Below are positions 34,399 to 44,344 of a DNA stretch of 64,000 nucleotides, in pieces. Positions within the stretch are counted from its first letter, which is position 1. Each line of letters starts with the position of its first letter. Source of the stretch: Gammaproteobacteria bacterium (GTDB taxonomy: Bacteria; Pseudomonadota; Gammaproteobacteria; Pseudomonadales; Pseudohongiellaceae); the NCBI GenBank assembly GCA_008081045.1, contig VMDC01000020.1, positions 62,001-126,000 of the forward strand, read 5' to 3'. The notes below the pieces were generated by a model. It saw only the letters and a program-made list of their open reading frames with translations, was not told the origin of the DNA and ran no database searches. The position numbers and the translations under genes are program-made.

Positions 34399-36597
34399 TC
34401 AGAACGTGGTCTGTACACTGAGTATCCAACGGCGGTAACGGCTGCTGCAGGAATCCTGAATCAGTGCGATGTTGCCTTCAATGGTTGTTCCTTCGTAGCG
34501 CTCCCGATATCGACACTCAGAGGCGTCGAGCGTGTTGTCGGTTTCCAGTCTGAACACCCAGTCATCGAACCATATTTTCTGCACGAACAGATCCAGAGAC
34601 CGCTGTCGGTCATTACGCGTTCGCGTAACGATGTCGATGTTGTAGTAACCACCCCATACCGAGTGGCTGTAATCGATGCCATAACTCAGGTTGATGGAGG
34701 TGATGTCCTGTCTGAAATTGAGGTTAGCAAACCCTCTGCCGCCGGTCCGGACCTTCTGATTTATAAAAGGGTCAAGTATCTCAGAATCAAACAGACCCAT
34801 TCGGCCAGAGACGATGGCGTTTGGCAGATTAAACTGATTCAGCCTCAGGCTGGCTCGCGTGAACCATCCGTATTGCTTGGCCGGCCCGACGTTGCCCGTG
34901 GCAGAAACCGGACTGTCCGGATCAACCGTAGCATTGATCCGGCCAATCTTGTTATCGATGTCAGAGTAAAAGACGCTGGTGGCCAGCACCCCCGCATCAT
35001 TCGGCAGGCGATACTCCAGCTCTCCTTCGTAAGACCAGCTGGTTTCGGGCTCGAGCTCCGGATTCCCGGCAAAGCCATCAATATCACGGTCTTCATCATT
35101 TGCAGTTGCTGCGAATGCCGAGAAGCTCAGCTGGGAGACATTCCGGCGTACCGTCCCGCGAAACCGGAAGTTGTCAGCAAAGTTATAGCGATAGTCAAAA
35201 GTCGGGCGCCAGAACTGGAAGTCACGGGTTTTGCTGACCTCACCGGTCTGGGCAATTTCCGAGGTTTCGTAGACGACACTGCTTTCGAGAGAGCTTTTGT
35301 CGTTAATTGTCCAGTTGTGGAAGGCGAATCCTTCATAGCGGGTTTCCTTCACACTCGTTCCTGCGTTGGAGGCAGAAGGCAACAATGACAGCCCACCATA
35401 CTGATCTGATGGCGGCTCGGTACCGAAAGGACTGGCGATGAAAAGCGCTGAATCCAACTCGGTGATAGCTCGCTCAAAGCCTATGCGGACCGATTGCTCT
35501 GCGCTCAGTGAAAAATTGTAGTTCGATTGAACGATGAATTCGTTTCGCTCCCGCTGAGAATCAATGAACAGATTCTTGGCCAGCGGCTCAGTAGAAGGGT
35601 TTGCGATGAACCGCTCCCTGATCGAGTTGCGAACTTCATTGTTGGTGACAAACAGCACCGCCAGCCGGGAGCTGTTGGCAAAGCTGTATTCATAGTCGCC
35701 ACCGACTTCCCAGTTGCTTTCGTCGTTATCTATCTGCTCTTGCTGAGTGCTTTCGATGCCGACACCGTCGACAAAGTCGACGAAATCTCTCTGGATAGCG
35801 CGCGGGAAATCTCCCTGCTGGAGCTGGGCATTGAGCTGCATGCGGTGGGCACCGAGGCCATAGCTCATATTGGTGCTGAGGGATCGCCGGTCCTGATCGC
35901 GAATATTCTCCTCAAACAGCGTGCCCAACAATTCGCCGCCGGGCGTTACCCTGACTTCCCTGTTGTCGCGGTTTTCATAGTTAGGTCTCGATTCAGCATT
36001 GACCAGCGCCTGAAAGTTGCCGATTTGCGTGGACCAGCCGATGTTGCCGCCTATCTCATAGGTGTCGTCGTGATTGAGGCGCTGAACGAGCTCTACCTGG
36101 GTGCTCGACCGCGAGGGCACCGCCAGAAGAATGATGTTGATGACCTCGCCAGCGCCCCTGACGTTCAGCTCGCCGGAGGTGTCCCTGATGATTTCGATGC
36201 GTTCAACTTCGGCGGCAGTAATGCGATCCAGCTGATCCCGCGCTGAGTTGTCCTTGCCCGCGATCCGCTGTCCGTTGATGAGGATATTGCCCCCGGTGCC
36301 CAGACCTCGGCCACCGCCACCGCGATTGCCGCCGAACACATTGACACCGGGTATGCGGTCCAGCATGTCGCTGGCAGTGATGGGATTGTACTGATCAAAG
36401 AATCCGGACTCGTAGACAACGGTTGAATTCGCCGCGCCGGGGTCTACCACGCTGTTTCGCTCGCCGCTGTCCGACCCGGTCAGGGGCGCTGCGTTTGCCG
36501 GGGCCTGCTGGCCGAAGCCCGCAGGTGCATGCAGCAGGCTCCCGAGCGCCAGACCGGTCAATATTATTACGAAACTGGGGGAATGAAGTGGTCGCAT
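34399..36597 (-). CDS. TonB-dependent outer-membrane receptor, paralog of 19981-22200
   Basis: A protein of 732 aa from the ATG at 36597, which opens a Sec signal (FVIILTGLALGSLLHAPAGFGQ). The TonB-box region STVVYESGFFDQY and plug ITASDMLDRIPGVNVFGG, RGLGTGGNILINGQRIAGKD and RDTSGELNVRGAGEVINI follow the other receptor almost block for block. The barrel ends in VQTTF. The two receptors likely bind related ligands. There is no degradative enzyme operon directly attached to this copy. An 11-bp tandem repeat lies about 155-200 bp upstream of the start. A longer N-terminus to 36807 would be encoded by that repeat and is rejected. Confidence 0.87.
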   Translation of the reverse strand: MRPLHSPSFVIILTGLALGSLLHAPAGFGQQAPANAAPLTGSDSGERNSVVDPGAANSTVVYESGFFDQYNPITASDMLDRIPGVNVFGGNRGGGGRGLGTGGNILINGQRIAGKDNSARDQLDRITAAEVERIEIIRDTSGELNVRGAGEVINIILLAVPSRSSTQVELVQRLNHDDTYEIGGNIGWSTQIGNFQALVNAESRPNYENRDNREVRVTPGGELLGTLFEENIRDQDRRSLSTNMSYGLGAHRMQLNAQLQQGDFPRAIQRDFVDFVDGVGIESTQQEQIDNDESNWEVGGDYEYSFANSSRLAVLFVTNNEVRNSIRERFIANPSTEPLAKNLFIDSQRERNEFIVQSNYNFSLSAEQSVRIGFERAITELDSALFIASPFGTEPPSDQYGGLSLLPSASNAGTSVKETRYEGFAFHNWTINDKSSLESSVVYETSEIAQTGEVSKTRDFQFWRPTFDYRYNFADNFRFRGTVRRNVSQLSFSAFAATANDEDRDIDGFAGNPELEPETSWSYEGELEYRLPNDAGVLATSVFYSDIDNKIGRINATVDPDSPVSATGNVGPAKQYGWFTRASLRLNQFNLPNAIVSGRMGLFDSEILDPFINQKVRTGGRGFANLNFRQDITSINLSYGIDYSHSVWGGYYNIDIVTRTRNDRQRSLDLFVQKIWFDDWVFRLETDNTLDASECRYRERYEGTTIEGNIALIQDSCSSRYRRWILSVQTTF

Positions 36598-36750
36598 CAA
36601 TGTCAAAATCCGGTCTGGTAAGGACCAATCGCGAACCTTAACAGATTTCGCTGCGCTTGTAGGCCGCTGGCCCCGAATTTTCGTCCTGTCACCGCAAAAA
36701 AAGCCAATAAAAGGCCGGTCAGAGCGATTTTCCGGTACAGGCGCCGCTTC

Positions 36751-36794
36751 TGTAGTCGGAGTGTAGTCGCAGTGCAGTCGGAGTGTGGACGGAG
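36751..36794 (-). repeat. Four copies of an 11-bp tandem repeat upstream of a TonB receptor
   Basis: On the plus strand the units are TGTAGTCGGAG, TGTAGTCGCAG, TGCAGTCGGAG and TGTGGACGGAG, back to back. The 11-bp period is close to one helical turn, so all copies face the same side of the DNA. The position is the gap between uup and the receptor start. Iterated regulator sites are possible; a neutral microsatellite is the alternative. Confidence 0.75.
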
Positions 36795-36845
36795 AGAGGC
36801 AGGCCATTGCATGAATGTTGATTCACTGGCTCATTTCAGCCCTGA

Positions 36846-38756
36846 TCAGTCTTCGTCTTGCTCCAGGGTTTCCCAGGCTTCATACGCCGCCTTCAACTCG
36901 GAACGATTTTCCTCCGCTTTGCTGAGTACAGCCGCCACGTTGGATTGATCACCGTCATAAAAGCCCCCGGCTGCCATCTCGGTTTCCAGTTTCTGGGCCT
37001 GGCTCTCGAGCTTGTCGATCAGTTTCATCAGGCGTTCGAGCTCTTTCTTCTTCTTATTGGCATTTTTCCGGTCCGTCTGCATCTGCTGCGGTCTGTGCTT
37101 CGCGTCCTTGTCCGACGCTTTCGGGACGTTCGGTCCAGATGCAGCATGCTCCTGATCTTGAATGCGCTGCAGTGACCCTCCCCCGCGGGTCCAGTCGGTG
37201 TAACCCCCGACATGCGTTTCGACGCTGCCGCCGCCGGTGAACACCATCACGCTGGTCACGGTATTGTCCATGAACTGTCTGTCATGGCTCACCACCAGAA
37301 CGGTGCCTTCAAAGGAAATCAGAATGTCTTCCAGCAACTCCAGCGTTTCAATATCCAGGTCATTGGTGGGTTCATCCAGCACGAGGATGTTAGCGGGCTT
37401 GCTGAACAGCTTGGCGAGAATTGCTCGGTTCTGCTCCCCACCGCTGAGGGCTCCCGCCGGCGTGCGTACCCGGTCGGGCGTGAACAGGAAGTCATTGAGG
37501 TAGGTGATGGCGTGCTTTCGCTTGCCGTTGATTTCGATGAAGTCCTGCCCGCCACAAACGTTATCAATCAGGTTCTTCTCTGGGTCGAGGTGTTCCCGGA
37601 GCTGATCGAAATAGGCGATTTCCAGTTTCGTGCCCAGCTTGACGCTGCCCTCACTGGGCGTGAGATTGCCCAGTATCAGTTTAAGCAGGGTCGATTTACC
37701 GGCGCCATTGACTCCAATCAGCCCGATCCGGTCACCGCGCATCACAGTCGCCGACAAGTTTTTGATGACTTCCTTGGTATCAAAGCGGTGTGATACGCGG
37801 GTTAATTCGGCAACCAGTTTGCCAGATCGCTCTCCCTGGCTGGCTTCGAAGCTGGCCTTGCCCTGCTGACTTCGCCTTTGTCTCCGTTCTTCGCGCATCG
37901 CTTCGAGCGCCCGAACACGCCCTTCATTACGCGTCCGCCTGGCCTTGATTCCCTGTCGGATCCAGACTTCTTCCTCGGCGAGTTTCCGATCAAAGAGTTT
38001 ATTGGCGGACTCCTCCGCCGCGAGCTGTTCCTCTCTGAAACGCAGAAAGCGCTGATAGGTGCCGGCGAATTGGTGCAGCTTGCCTCTGTCAATTTCGGCA
38101 ATCTCATTCACCACTTTTTCAAGGAAATGTCGGTCGTGGGTCACCAACAGCAGCGCTCCGGTAAATTCCTGCAGCGCCTGCTCAAGCCACTCAATGGCAG
38201 GAATATCCAGGTGGTTTGTCGGCTCATCCAGCAGCAGGATTTCCGGTTCCTTGACCAACGCTCTTGCCAGAGCGACGCGCTTGCGCCAGCCGCCGGACAG
38301 GTTGCTCATGGCCTCTCCCGCCGGTAACTGAAGGCGGTCAATGATGGCGTCCACTTTCGTGCTGAGATTCCAGCCGTCATTCAGTTCCAGCTTTGCCTGA
38401 ATCTGTTCCAGCTCGGCGAAGCGCGCGGCATCCCCGAGAGACGTCAGATGATGGTATTGCTTCAACAGGTCGCCAACATCAGACAGTCCGTCGGCCACCA
38501 CGTCGTAAACGGTCTCACTGCCTGCCTCCGGCAGGGACTGCTCGAGCCAGGCAACAGCGGTACCGGGCCGAATCCAGCGTTCGCCCCCATCAGGCTGGGC
38601 AGATCCTGCAACGATCCTCATGAGAGTTGTTTTGCCGGCGCCGTTACGACCCAACAGGCCAATTCGCTGGCCTTTGGCGATCTGAAAATCAACTTCATCC
38701 AGCAAGATGTGTGTGCCGAAGTTCAGTGAGACTTTATCGAGGCGAAGAAGCGACAT
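36846..38756 (-). CDS. uup: ABC-F family ATPase Uup
   Basis: A soluble protein of 636 aa with two ATP-binding cassettes and no membrane segments. The first cassette has GLLGRNGAGKTTL, NLSGGWRKRVALARAL and LLLDEPTNHLD. The second has GVNGAGKSTLLK, LSGGEQNRAI and LVLDEPTNDLD. A linker with many Arg residues separates them, and the C-terminal 80 residues form a charged coiled coil typical of Uup, which binds DNA or branched structures and affects ribosomes. It follows recQ by 21 bp, an arrangement that fits a role in DNA or ribosome upkeep. Confidence 0.92.
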   Translation of the reverse strand: MSLLRLDKVSLNFGTHILLDEVDFQIAKGQRIGLLGRNGAGKTTLMRIVAGSAQPDGGERWIRPGTAVAWLEQSLPEAGSETVYDVVADGLSDVGDLLKQYHHLTSLGDAARFAELEQIQAKLELNDGWNLSTKVDAIIDRLQLPAGEAMSNLSGGWRKRVALARALVKEPEILLLDEPTNHLDIPAIEWLEQALQEFTGALLLVTHDRHFLEKVVNEIAEIDRGKLHQFAGTYQRFLRFREEQLAAEESANKLFDRKLAEEEVWIRQGIKARRTRNEGRVRALEAMREERRQRRSQQGKASFEASQGERSGKLVAELTRVSHRFDTKEVIKNLSATVMRGDRIGLIGVNGAGKSTLLKLILGNLTPSEGSVKLGTKLEIAYFDQLREHLDPEKNLIDNVCGGQDFIEINGKRKHAITYLNDFLFTPDRVRTPAGALSGGEQNRAILAKLFSKPANILVLDEPTNDLDIETLELLEDILISFEGTVLVVSHDRQFMDNTVTSVMVFTGGGSVETHVGGYTDWTRGGGSLQRIQDQEHAASGPNVPKASDKDAKHRPQQMQTDRKNANKKKKELERLMKLIDKLESQAQKLETEMAAGGFYDGDQSNVAAVLSKAEENRSELKAAYEAWETLEQDED

Positions 38757-38777
38757 CAGAGATTCCGGTGTTAGTGA

Positions 38778-40574
38778 TCAGGCAGCCAGGTGCTGGTTTA
38801 TGACGCCCACAAACGCCGGGCCGTAGCGTTCCAGCTTCCGCTCTCCGACGCCCGATAGTTCACTGAATTCTTCCATGGTCTGCGGCAGGCGCAGACACAT
38901 CTCCTGCAGCGTGGCGTCATGGAACACAACGTAAGGGGGAACGCCCAGCTCTTCTGCGTAGCCGCGACGGCATTCCCGGAGTGCTTCCCACAGCGCAATG
39001 TCAACTTCCGGCGCCAGTTGAACTTTGGTCTGCGCCTTCGCGGCAGTCGGCTGAACGTCTTTGCGCAGCGCAATGGTTTCTTCCCCGCGCAGCAGGGGGC
39101 GGCATTTTTCTTCAAGCCGGAGGGCGCCAAAGCGTTCCAGATCGACACTCATATAGCCGCGAGCCACCAGCTGGCGGAAAACAGATCGCCACTGATTGTT
39201 GTTCAGATCCTGACCAATGCCGTAAACGGGCAGTTTCTGATGCCCGTACTGAAAAATCCTGTCATTGTTTGTGCCTCTGAGAACTTCAATCAGGTGATTG
39301 ACGCCGAAACGCTGCTCGGTGCGAAAAGCGGCGCTCAATGCCTTGCAGGCGGCCTCTGAGCCGTCCCAGGTCTCGGGCGGTTCGAGGCAGGTGTCACAGT
39401 TGCCGCAGGGATGATCCTGATGTTCGCCGAAATAGGCCAGCAGGGCCTGCCGCCTGCAGGTCGTGATTTCGCATAACCCCAGCATGGCGTTGAGCCGATG
39501 CTGCTCGGCCCGTTTGTGATGTTCACTGCCTTCAGAATTGGCCATCATTTGGCGAAGTTTGATGACGTCCTGCAATCCATAGATCATCCATGCGGTTGCC
39601 GGCTCGCCGTCGCGGCCGGCCCGGCCGGTTTCCTGATAGTAGGACTCGAGGGTTTTTGGCAAATCAAGATGAGCGACAAACCGAACGTCCGGTTTGTCGA
39701 TTCCCATGCCGAAGGCGATGGTGGCCACGATAATGACAGCTTCATTCCGGAGAAACAGTGCCTGATGGGCAGATCGCAACTCTGCGCTCAGGCCAGCATG
39801 ATAGGGATAGGCGTTGAGGCCCTGCTCACTGAGCCAGGCGGCAATGTCTTCGGTCTTGTTGCGGGACAGGCAGTAGACAATGCCGGAATCACCCTGATGC
39901 TCAGACTTCAGAAACTTTAACAGTTGCTGCTTGGCGTTGTGTTTTACGCCGATTCGGTAACGGATGTTCGGGCGATCAAAACCGGCAGTGAATTTTTCTG
40001 CGTCGTCTAACTGAAGACGGCCGACGATCTCCTCCCGGGTCCTGGCGTCGGCGGTAGCGGTCAGAGCGATACGCGGTACCGCCGGGAAAATCTCATGCAG
40101 CAGGCTGAGCTGCAGATAGTCTGCGCGAAAATCATGCCCCCACTGGGACACGCAGTGCGCTTCGTCGATGGCAAACAGCGCCAGTTCAGCCTCTTTCAGC
40201 AGCTGCAGGGTGCGCGCCTGGGTCAGCCGTTCGGGCGCGATATACAGAAGATCGAGGCCCCCTTCGACGAGTTGCTGTTCGATGGCTCTGACCTCATCGG
40301 CTGACTGGGTCGAGTTGAGAAATGCGGCTTTGACGCCCAACAGCCGCATCGCGTCGACCTGATTCTGCATCAGGGCAATCAACGGGGAGATGACAATGCC
40401 GCAGCCGTCTCTGGCCAGCGCAGGTATCTGATAGCACAGGGATTTGCCTCCACCGGTTGGCATCAGCACCAGGGCATCATTACCCGCAATCAGGGTTTGT
40501 ATGATCTTGTCCTGTGGTTGACGAAAGGCGCTGAAGCCAAAGATTTGCTGCAATATTTGGGTTGGGGCTGTCAT
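38778..40574 (-). CDS. recQ: ATP-dependent DNA helicase RecQ
   Basis: A protein of 598 aa, standard length. Domain order is helicase core with motif 0/I (FRQPQDKII, TGGGKSLCYQ), the DEAH box in AIDEAHCVSQWGHDF, motif VI in QETGRAGRDG, then the RecQ-C zinc site with the cysteines of CEITTCRRQ and CGNCDTC, a winged helix, and a C-terminal HRDC domain from about 525. It unwinds DNA 3'-5' and acts in recombination and fork repair. It is the first gene of a recQ-uup operon. Confidence 0.95.
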   Translation of the reverse strand: MTAPTQILQQIFGFSAFRQPQDKIIQTLIAGNDALVLMPTGGGKSLCYQIPALARDGCGIVISPLIALMQNQVDAMRLLGVKAAFLNSTQSADEVRAIEQQLVEGGLDLLYIAPERLTQARTLQLLKEAELALFAIDEAHCVSQWGHDFRADYLQLSLLHEIFPAVPRIALTATADARTREEIVGRLQLDDAEKFTAGFDRPNIRYRIGVKHNAKQQLLKFLKSEHQGDSGIVYCLSRNKTEDIAAWLSEQGLNAYPYHAGLSAELRSAHQALFLRNEAVIIVATIAFGMGIDKPDVRFVAHLDLPKTLESYYQETGRAGRDGEPATAWMIYGLQDVIKLRQMMANSEGSEHHKRAEQHRLNAMLGLCEITTCRRQALLAYFGEHQDHPCGNCDTCLEPPETWDGSEAACKALSAAFRTEQRFGVNHLIEVLRGTNNDRIFQYGHQKLPVYGIGQDLNNNQWRSVFRQLVARGYMSVDLERFGALRLEEKCRPLLRGEETIALRKDVQPTAAKAQTKVQLAPEVDIALWEALRECRRGYAEELGVPPYVVFHDATLQEMCLRLPQTMEEFSELSGVGERKLERYGPAFVGVINQHLAA

Positions 40575-40790
40575 TAAGGGCGAAGTATAGCGGCTATCGA
40601 ATCTTCAAGACCAACTTGTCTGCACTGGCTGGCCCGGCATCTGAAGCCGAATGAGGACAGAGCCTGCGCGGAGTGGTATTCACAAGCCCCGGTGGTTTCG
40701 TTGCCGGATTACAGCAGTGAGCTTCAGGGCATTGCAATTCGGCGGGTAAAGGCAGGATACTGACCTTTTGAACTTTCTCGGTGGGTTGCG

Positions 40791-43016
40791 ATGAAAAAGA
40801 AGTTTCTGTCACGAATTCTGGGTCTGCTGGTGCTATGCACTGTGGCCAGCGGTGCTGCCAGGGCGCAAAGCCTGTTCGGTTTTGATGACGAGACGGCTGC
40901 AGCACAATTGGCGCTGGAAGCGGAATTTGATGCCAGCCTGTCCGCTGCTGAGCAGGAGGAATGGCTCAGAATATTGTCCCGTGATCCCCATCATGTGGGG
41001 TCGGCAGAGGGCAGGGCTGTGGTGGATTTTGTGGCGGCGCGTTTTGAAGAGTGGGGCTACGAGGTCGAAATTGCCGAATATCAGGTTCTGTTTCCGTCGC
41101 CGCGCACCCGCGAGCTTGAACTGGTAGCGCCGTACCGCTACACCGCAGGTCTTGCTGAAGACTCTCTTGCTGAAGATCCGAGCACCTTCCGCGTCGACAA
41201 CTTGCTGCCACCCTACAACGCATTTTCCACAGACGGAGAGGTTGAAGGCGAGCTGGTCTTTGTAAACTACGGTACGCCGGCGGATTATGAAATTCTCGAG
41301 CGGTACGGTATCAGCGTTGAAGGAAAAATTGCGATTGCGCGCTACGGGGGCTCCTGGCGAGGGATTAAGCCAAAGCTGGCCGGAGAAAAGGGGGCAGTTG
41401 GCACCATTATTTACTCCGACCCGGCTGACGATGGTTACGGTGCAGGCGACACGTATCCTGAGGGGCCTTACAAGCACGAAAGCGGAGTGCAGCGGGGGTC
41501 GGTGATGGATATGCCGACTTATCCGGGCGATCCGTTAACGCCGTTTATTGGCGCAACCTCAGAGGCACAGCGCCTGGCGTTGGAAGATGCGCCAACCATC
41601 ACGGAAATACCGGTACTGCCTATCTCATACCGGGACGCTTTGCCCTTGCTTCAGGCCATGGGAGGCGAAGTGGTGCCGCGGGAGTGGCGAGGTGGATTGC
41701 CAATCACCTACCACCTCGGGCCCGGCCCGGCGAGGGTTCGCCTGAAGCTGGAATTCAACTGGGATATGGTGCCTGCCTACAACGTGATTGCCAGACTGGC
41801 TGGGTCGGAGTATCCGGATGAATGGGTCATTCGCGGCAATCACCATGATGGTTGGAACCACGGCGCCGCAGATCCTATCTCCGGACTGGTGGCTCTGATG
41901 GGAGAAGCCAAGGCGCTGGCTGAGTTGGCGGCCGAAGGCAAAGGGCCGAAACGCTCTGTGGTTTATGCGGCCTGGGATTCAGAAGAGCAAGGGCTGATCG
42001 GCTCAACCGAATGGGTGGAGCATCATGCCGCGCAGCTGGATGACCATGCCGTCGCCTACATCAACACGGATGGCAACAGCAGGGGCTTCGTGAATATCGG
42101 CGGCAGCCACGTGCTGGAAAAAATGGCCAATGAAGTTATGCGTGATGTGGAAGATCCGCAAACCGGAGTATCGGTTGCCGACAGGCGTCGTGCTCGCATT
42201 GAGGTCAATGGTAGTTCACAGGCGCGTGATGAACTGCAGCGGCGCAGCGACCTGCGCATCAGCCCGCTGGGTTCCGGTTCTGATTATTCGCCGTTTCTTC
42301 AGCATCTGGGCATTGCGTCGCTGAACATCAGTTTTGGCGGGGAAGGCTCTGACGGCAGCTATCACACGCTCTACGACACCTATGAACATTACACCCGGTT
42401 CCGCGACCCCGGGCTGACGTATAACGTCACCCTGGCGCAGGTGGCGGGACGTGCCACCATGCGTCTGGCAAACGCGCCGAGATTGCCCTTTGAATTTGTC
42501 GGTCTGGCCGACAACGTCAGCCTGTATCTGAGTGAAATTGAAACGCTGGCCGATACGATGCGCGAGGAAACGCTGGCCAACAATGCCCGTATCGATTCCG
42601 GCGTTTACGCTCTGGCACTGGATCCAACCCGCAGCCTAGTCGCGCCGCTCAAAAAAGCAGAGGTGCCGCATTTTAACTTTGCACCGCTGAAAAATGCGCT
42701 GGCGGAGCTGGAACAGGCTGCACAGGAGTATGCTGAGCACAGTCGTGGCGCAGCGGCTGCCACAGAGCGGGTGAACAAGCTCCTTTACACCAGCGAGCGC
42801 GAGCTCACCCGCGATGATGGCCTTCCCGGCAGACCCTGGTTTAGGCATCATATCTATGCTCCCGGCTTTTATACGGGCTATGGTGTAAAAACATTACCCG
42901 GAGTGCGTGAAGCCATCGAGGAGAGACAGTATGAGCTGGCGGAACAGGAAATCCACGTGGCGGCAGAGGTTATTGCCGGTATGGCAAGGCGCATAAGAGA
43001 GCTCACGGCGCAGTGA
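40791..43016 (+). CDS. Exported M28-family peptidase, glutamate carboxypeptidase II-like
   Basis: A protein of 741 aa with a Sec signal (LGLLVLCTVASGAARAQ). Domain order follows human GCPII/PSMA: an N-terminal catalytic part (HHVGSAEGRAV), a PA insert (GKIAIARYGGSWRG), the zinc core with GNHHDGWNHGAADPISG, WDSEEQGLIGSTEW and NTDGNSRG, the final His in YHTLYDTYEHY, then a transferrin-receptor-like dimerisation domain. Such enzymes release C-terminal Glu or Asp from peptides. It is one of several exported peptidases in the window and is a single-gene unit. Confidence 0.9.
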   Translation: MKKKFLSRILGLLVLCTVASGAARAQSLFGFDDETAAAQLALEAEFDASLSAAEQEEWLRILSRDPHHVGSAEGRAVVDFVAARFEEWGYEVEIAEYQVLFPSPRTRELELVAPYRYTAGLAEDSLAEDPSTFRVDNLLPPYNAFSTDGEVEGELVFVNYGTPADYEILERYGISVEGKIAIARYGGSWRGIKPKLAGEKGAVGTIIYSDPADDGYGAGDTYPEGPYKHESGVQRGSVMDMPTYPGDPLTPFIGATSEAQRLALEDAPTITEIPVLPISYRDALPLLQAMGGEVVPREWRGGLPITYHLGPGPARVRLKLEFNWDMVPAYNVIARLAGSEYPDEWVIRGNHHDGWNHGAADPISGLVALMGEAKALAELAAEGKGPKRSVVYAAWDSEEQGLIGSTEWVEHHAAQLDDHAVAYINTDGNSRGFVNIGGSHVLEKMANEVMRDVEDPQTGVSVADRRRARIEVNGSSQARDELQRRSDLRISPLGSGSDYSPFLQHLGIASLNISFGGEGSDGSYHTLYDTYEHYTRFRDPGLTYNVTLAQVAGRATMRLANAPRLPFEFVGLADNVSLYLSEIETLADTMREETLANNARIDSGVYALALDPTRSLVAPLKKAEVPHFNFAPLKNALAELEQAAQEYAEHSRGAAAATERVNKLLYTSERELTRDDGLPGRPWFRHHIYAPGFYTGYGVKTLPGVREAIEERQYELAEQEIHVAAEVIAGMARRIRELTAQ

Positions 43017-43074
43017 AATTAAAGTCCGGTTTCACCGTGGTCTGTGCTGGCGAGACTGAGCGTCTGCCAATCGG

Positions 43075-44325
43075 CTAGAACAGCTCAAAAGGCTGAAATT
43101 CACCGTGAAGTAAATCCTGTGATCCCTGATGCCCGAGCCAGCCATTGATCACGGTCTGATAGACACGCCGGAAATCAGTGGTGTAGGCGAGGTTGTCCTC
43201 CGGATTGAGCCGTGTGAGGCTGGGCAGCTCTCCGTAGTGGCCGCCCTGTACCTGTTTGCCGATTACAAACATGTTGTTCGCCGCACCGTGGTCCGTGCCG
43301 AGATTGACATTTTCAGGGACGCGTCGGCCGAACTCCGAAAAGATCATTAACGCGACATCATCTGCCCTACCAATTCGCTCAAGGTCCTGCATAAAGGCCG
43401 AGACGGCGTCGGAGGTGTAGGTGAGCAGTCGGCGGTGGACATTGTTCTGGAACACATGCGTGTCAAAGGCATTATTCCTGTATGAAACGTAGTACACCTT
43501 GGTCGGCATGCCGGCATCTATCAGGGATACCACTTTCGGCAAATCCAGGCTGTTCACCCCATAGTCTATGGGTGAGCTGTAGTTCTCCCAGGCCTGCCTA
43601 ACCAGACCCGACGCATCTTGGGCGCTGCGCGCGATATTCAGTAAAAAGTCTCTGGAGCTGTTGGACTGACTGCCGGTCTCGGCTACCCGGTTCAGCTCGT
43701 CTCGCTCCTCATAAAATGCTTCACGCGTGAATCGGGCAGGCTGATCGAACACAACCGGCACATGAGCCGCACTGCGAACGGCGAGAGACTGTCTTGCCGC
43801 GATATTGACGAGATAGTTTGGTGGCGCGTCGGGCGCGATTTCCCCAGCCAAGCGGCCAACCCATCCGTATTCATCTCCGCTGTTCGGGGCGGCTGTGTGC
43901 CAGTACGCCATCGAGGTGAAGTGTGAGTAGGAGGGGTTTTCATAACCACACCCGTGAAAGATAGCGAGGTTGCCATCTTTATAAAGGCGTTCAAAACCTG
44001 CCATGCCGCCGTTGAGACCGAAGTGATCATCCAGTATCCGTAGCTCCTGCTTCGGCAGACCAATGTTGGGGCGATGTCGATAGTAAGCATCGTCTCCATA
44101 GGGCACTACTGTGTTCAATCCGTCATTGCCCCCGGACAGCTCAAGGATCACGAGGATCTTTTCGTTGTCCGGCGCCGCTGCGGCTGCCTGGGCGGCCTGT
44201 CCGAATAATGAGGGCGCCAATACGGCACCACTCAAGCCTGCCAGACTGATTCCAGCCATGCCCTTTCGAAGTATTTCCCGACGGGTGAGTGTTGAGGAAA
44301 ACCGTCTGTTATTGGCTGTTTTCAT
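43075..44325 (-). CDS. DUF1501 protein with Tat signal
   Basis: A protein of 416 aa with GAGGAGAG before the ATG. The signal TRREILRKGMAGISLAGLSGAVLA is Tat-like. The mature part shows ILELSGGNDGLNTVVPYGDD and FSEFGRRVPENVNLGTDHGAAN, typical of DUF1501, an alkaline-phosphatase-superfamily-like fold of unknown function. It follows the DUF1800 gene by 19 bp, the usual partner order. Pairs of this type are thought to act in the periplasm on an unknown substrate. Confidence 0.88.
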   Translation of the reverse strand: MKTANNRRFSSTLTRREILRKGMAGISLAGLSGAVLAPSLFGQAAQAAAAAPDNEKILVILELSGGNDGLNTVVPYGDDAYYRHRPNIGLPKQELRILDDHFGLNGGMAGFERLYKDGNLAIFHGCGYENPSYSHFTSMAYWHTAAPNSGDEYGWVGRLAGEIAPDAPPNYLVNIAARQSLAVRSAAHVPVVFDQPARFTREAFYEERDELNRVAETGSQSNSSRDFLLNIARSAQDASGLVRQAWENYSSPIDYGVNSLDLPKVVSLIDAGMPTKVYYVSYRNNAFDTHVFQNNVHRRLLTYTSDAVSAFMQDLERIGRADDVALMIFSEFGRRVPENVNLGTDHGAANNMFVIGKQVQGGHYGELPSLTRLNPEDNLAYTTDFRRVYQTVINGWLGHQGSQDLLHGEFQPFELF

Positions 44326-44344
44326 AGCTCTCTCCTCGTTCTTC

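Noticed and set aside
36598-36807. Extended N-terminus for the second TonB receptor
   Set aside because: The extension is encoded by the 11-bp repeats and leader, and would bury the signal peptide that begins at 36597.
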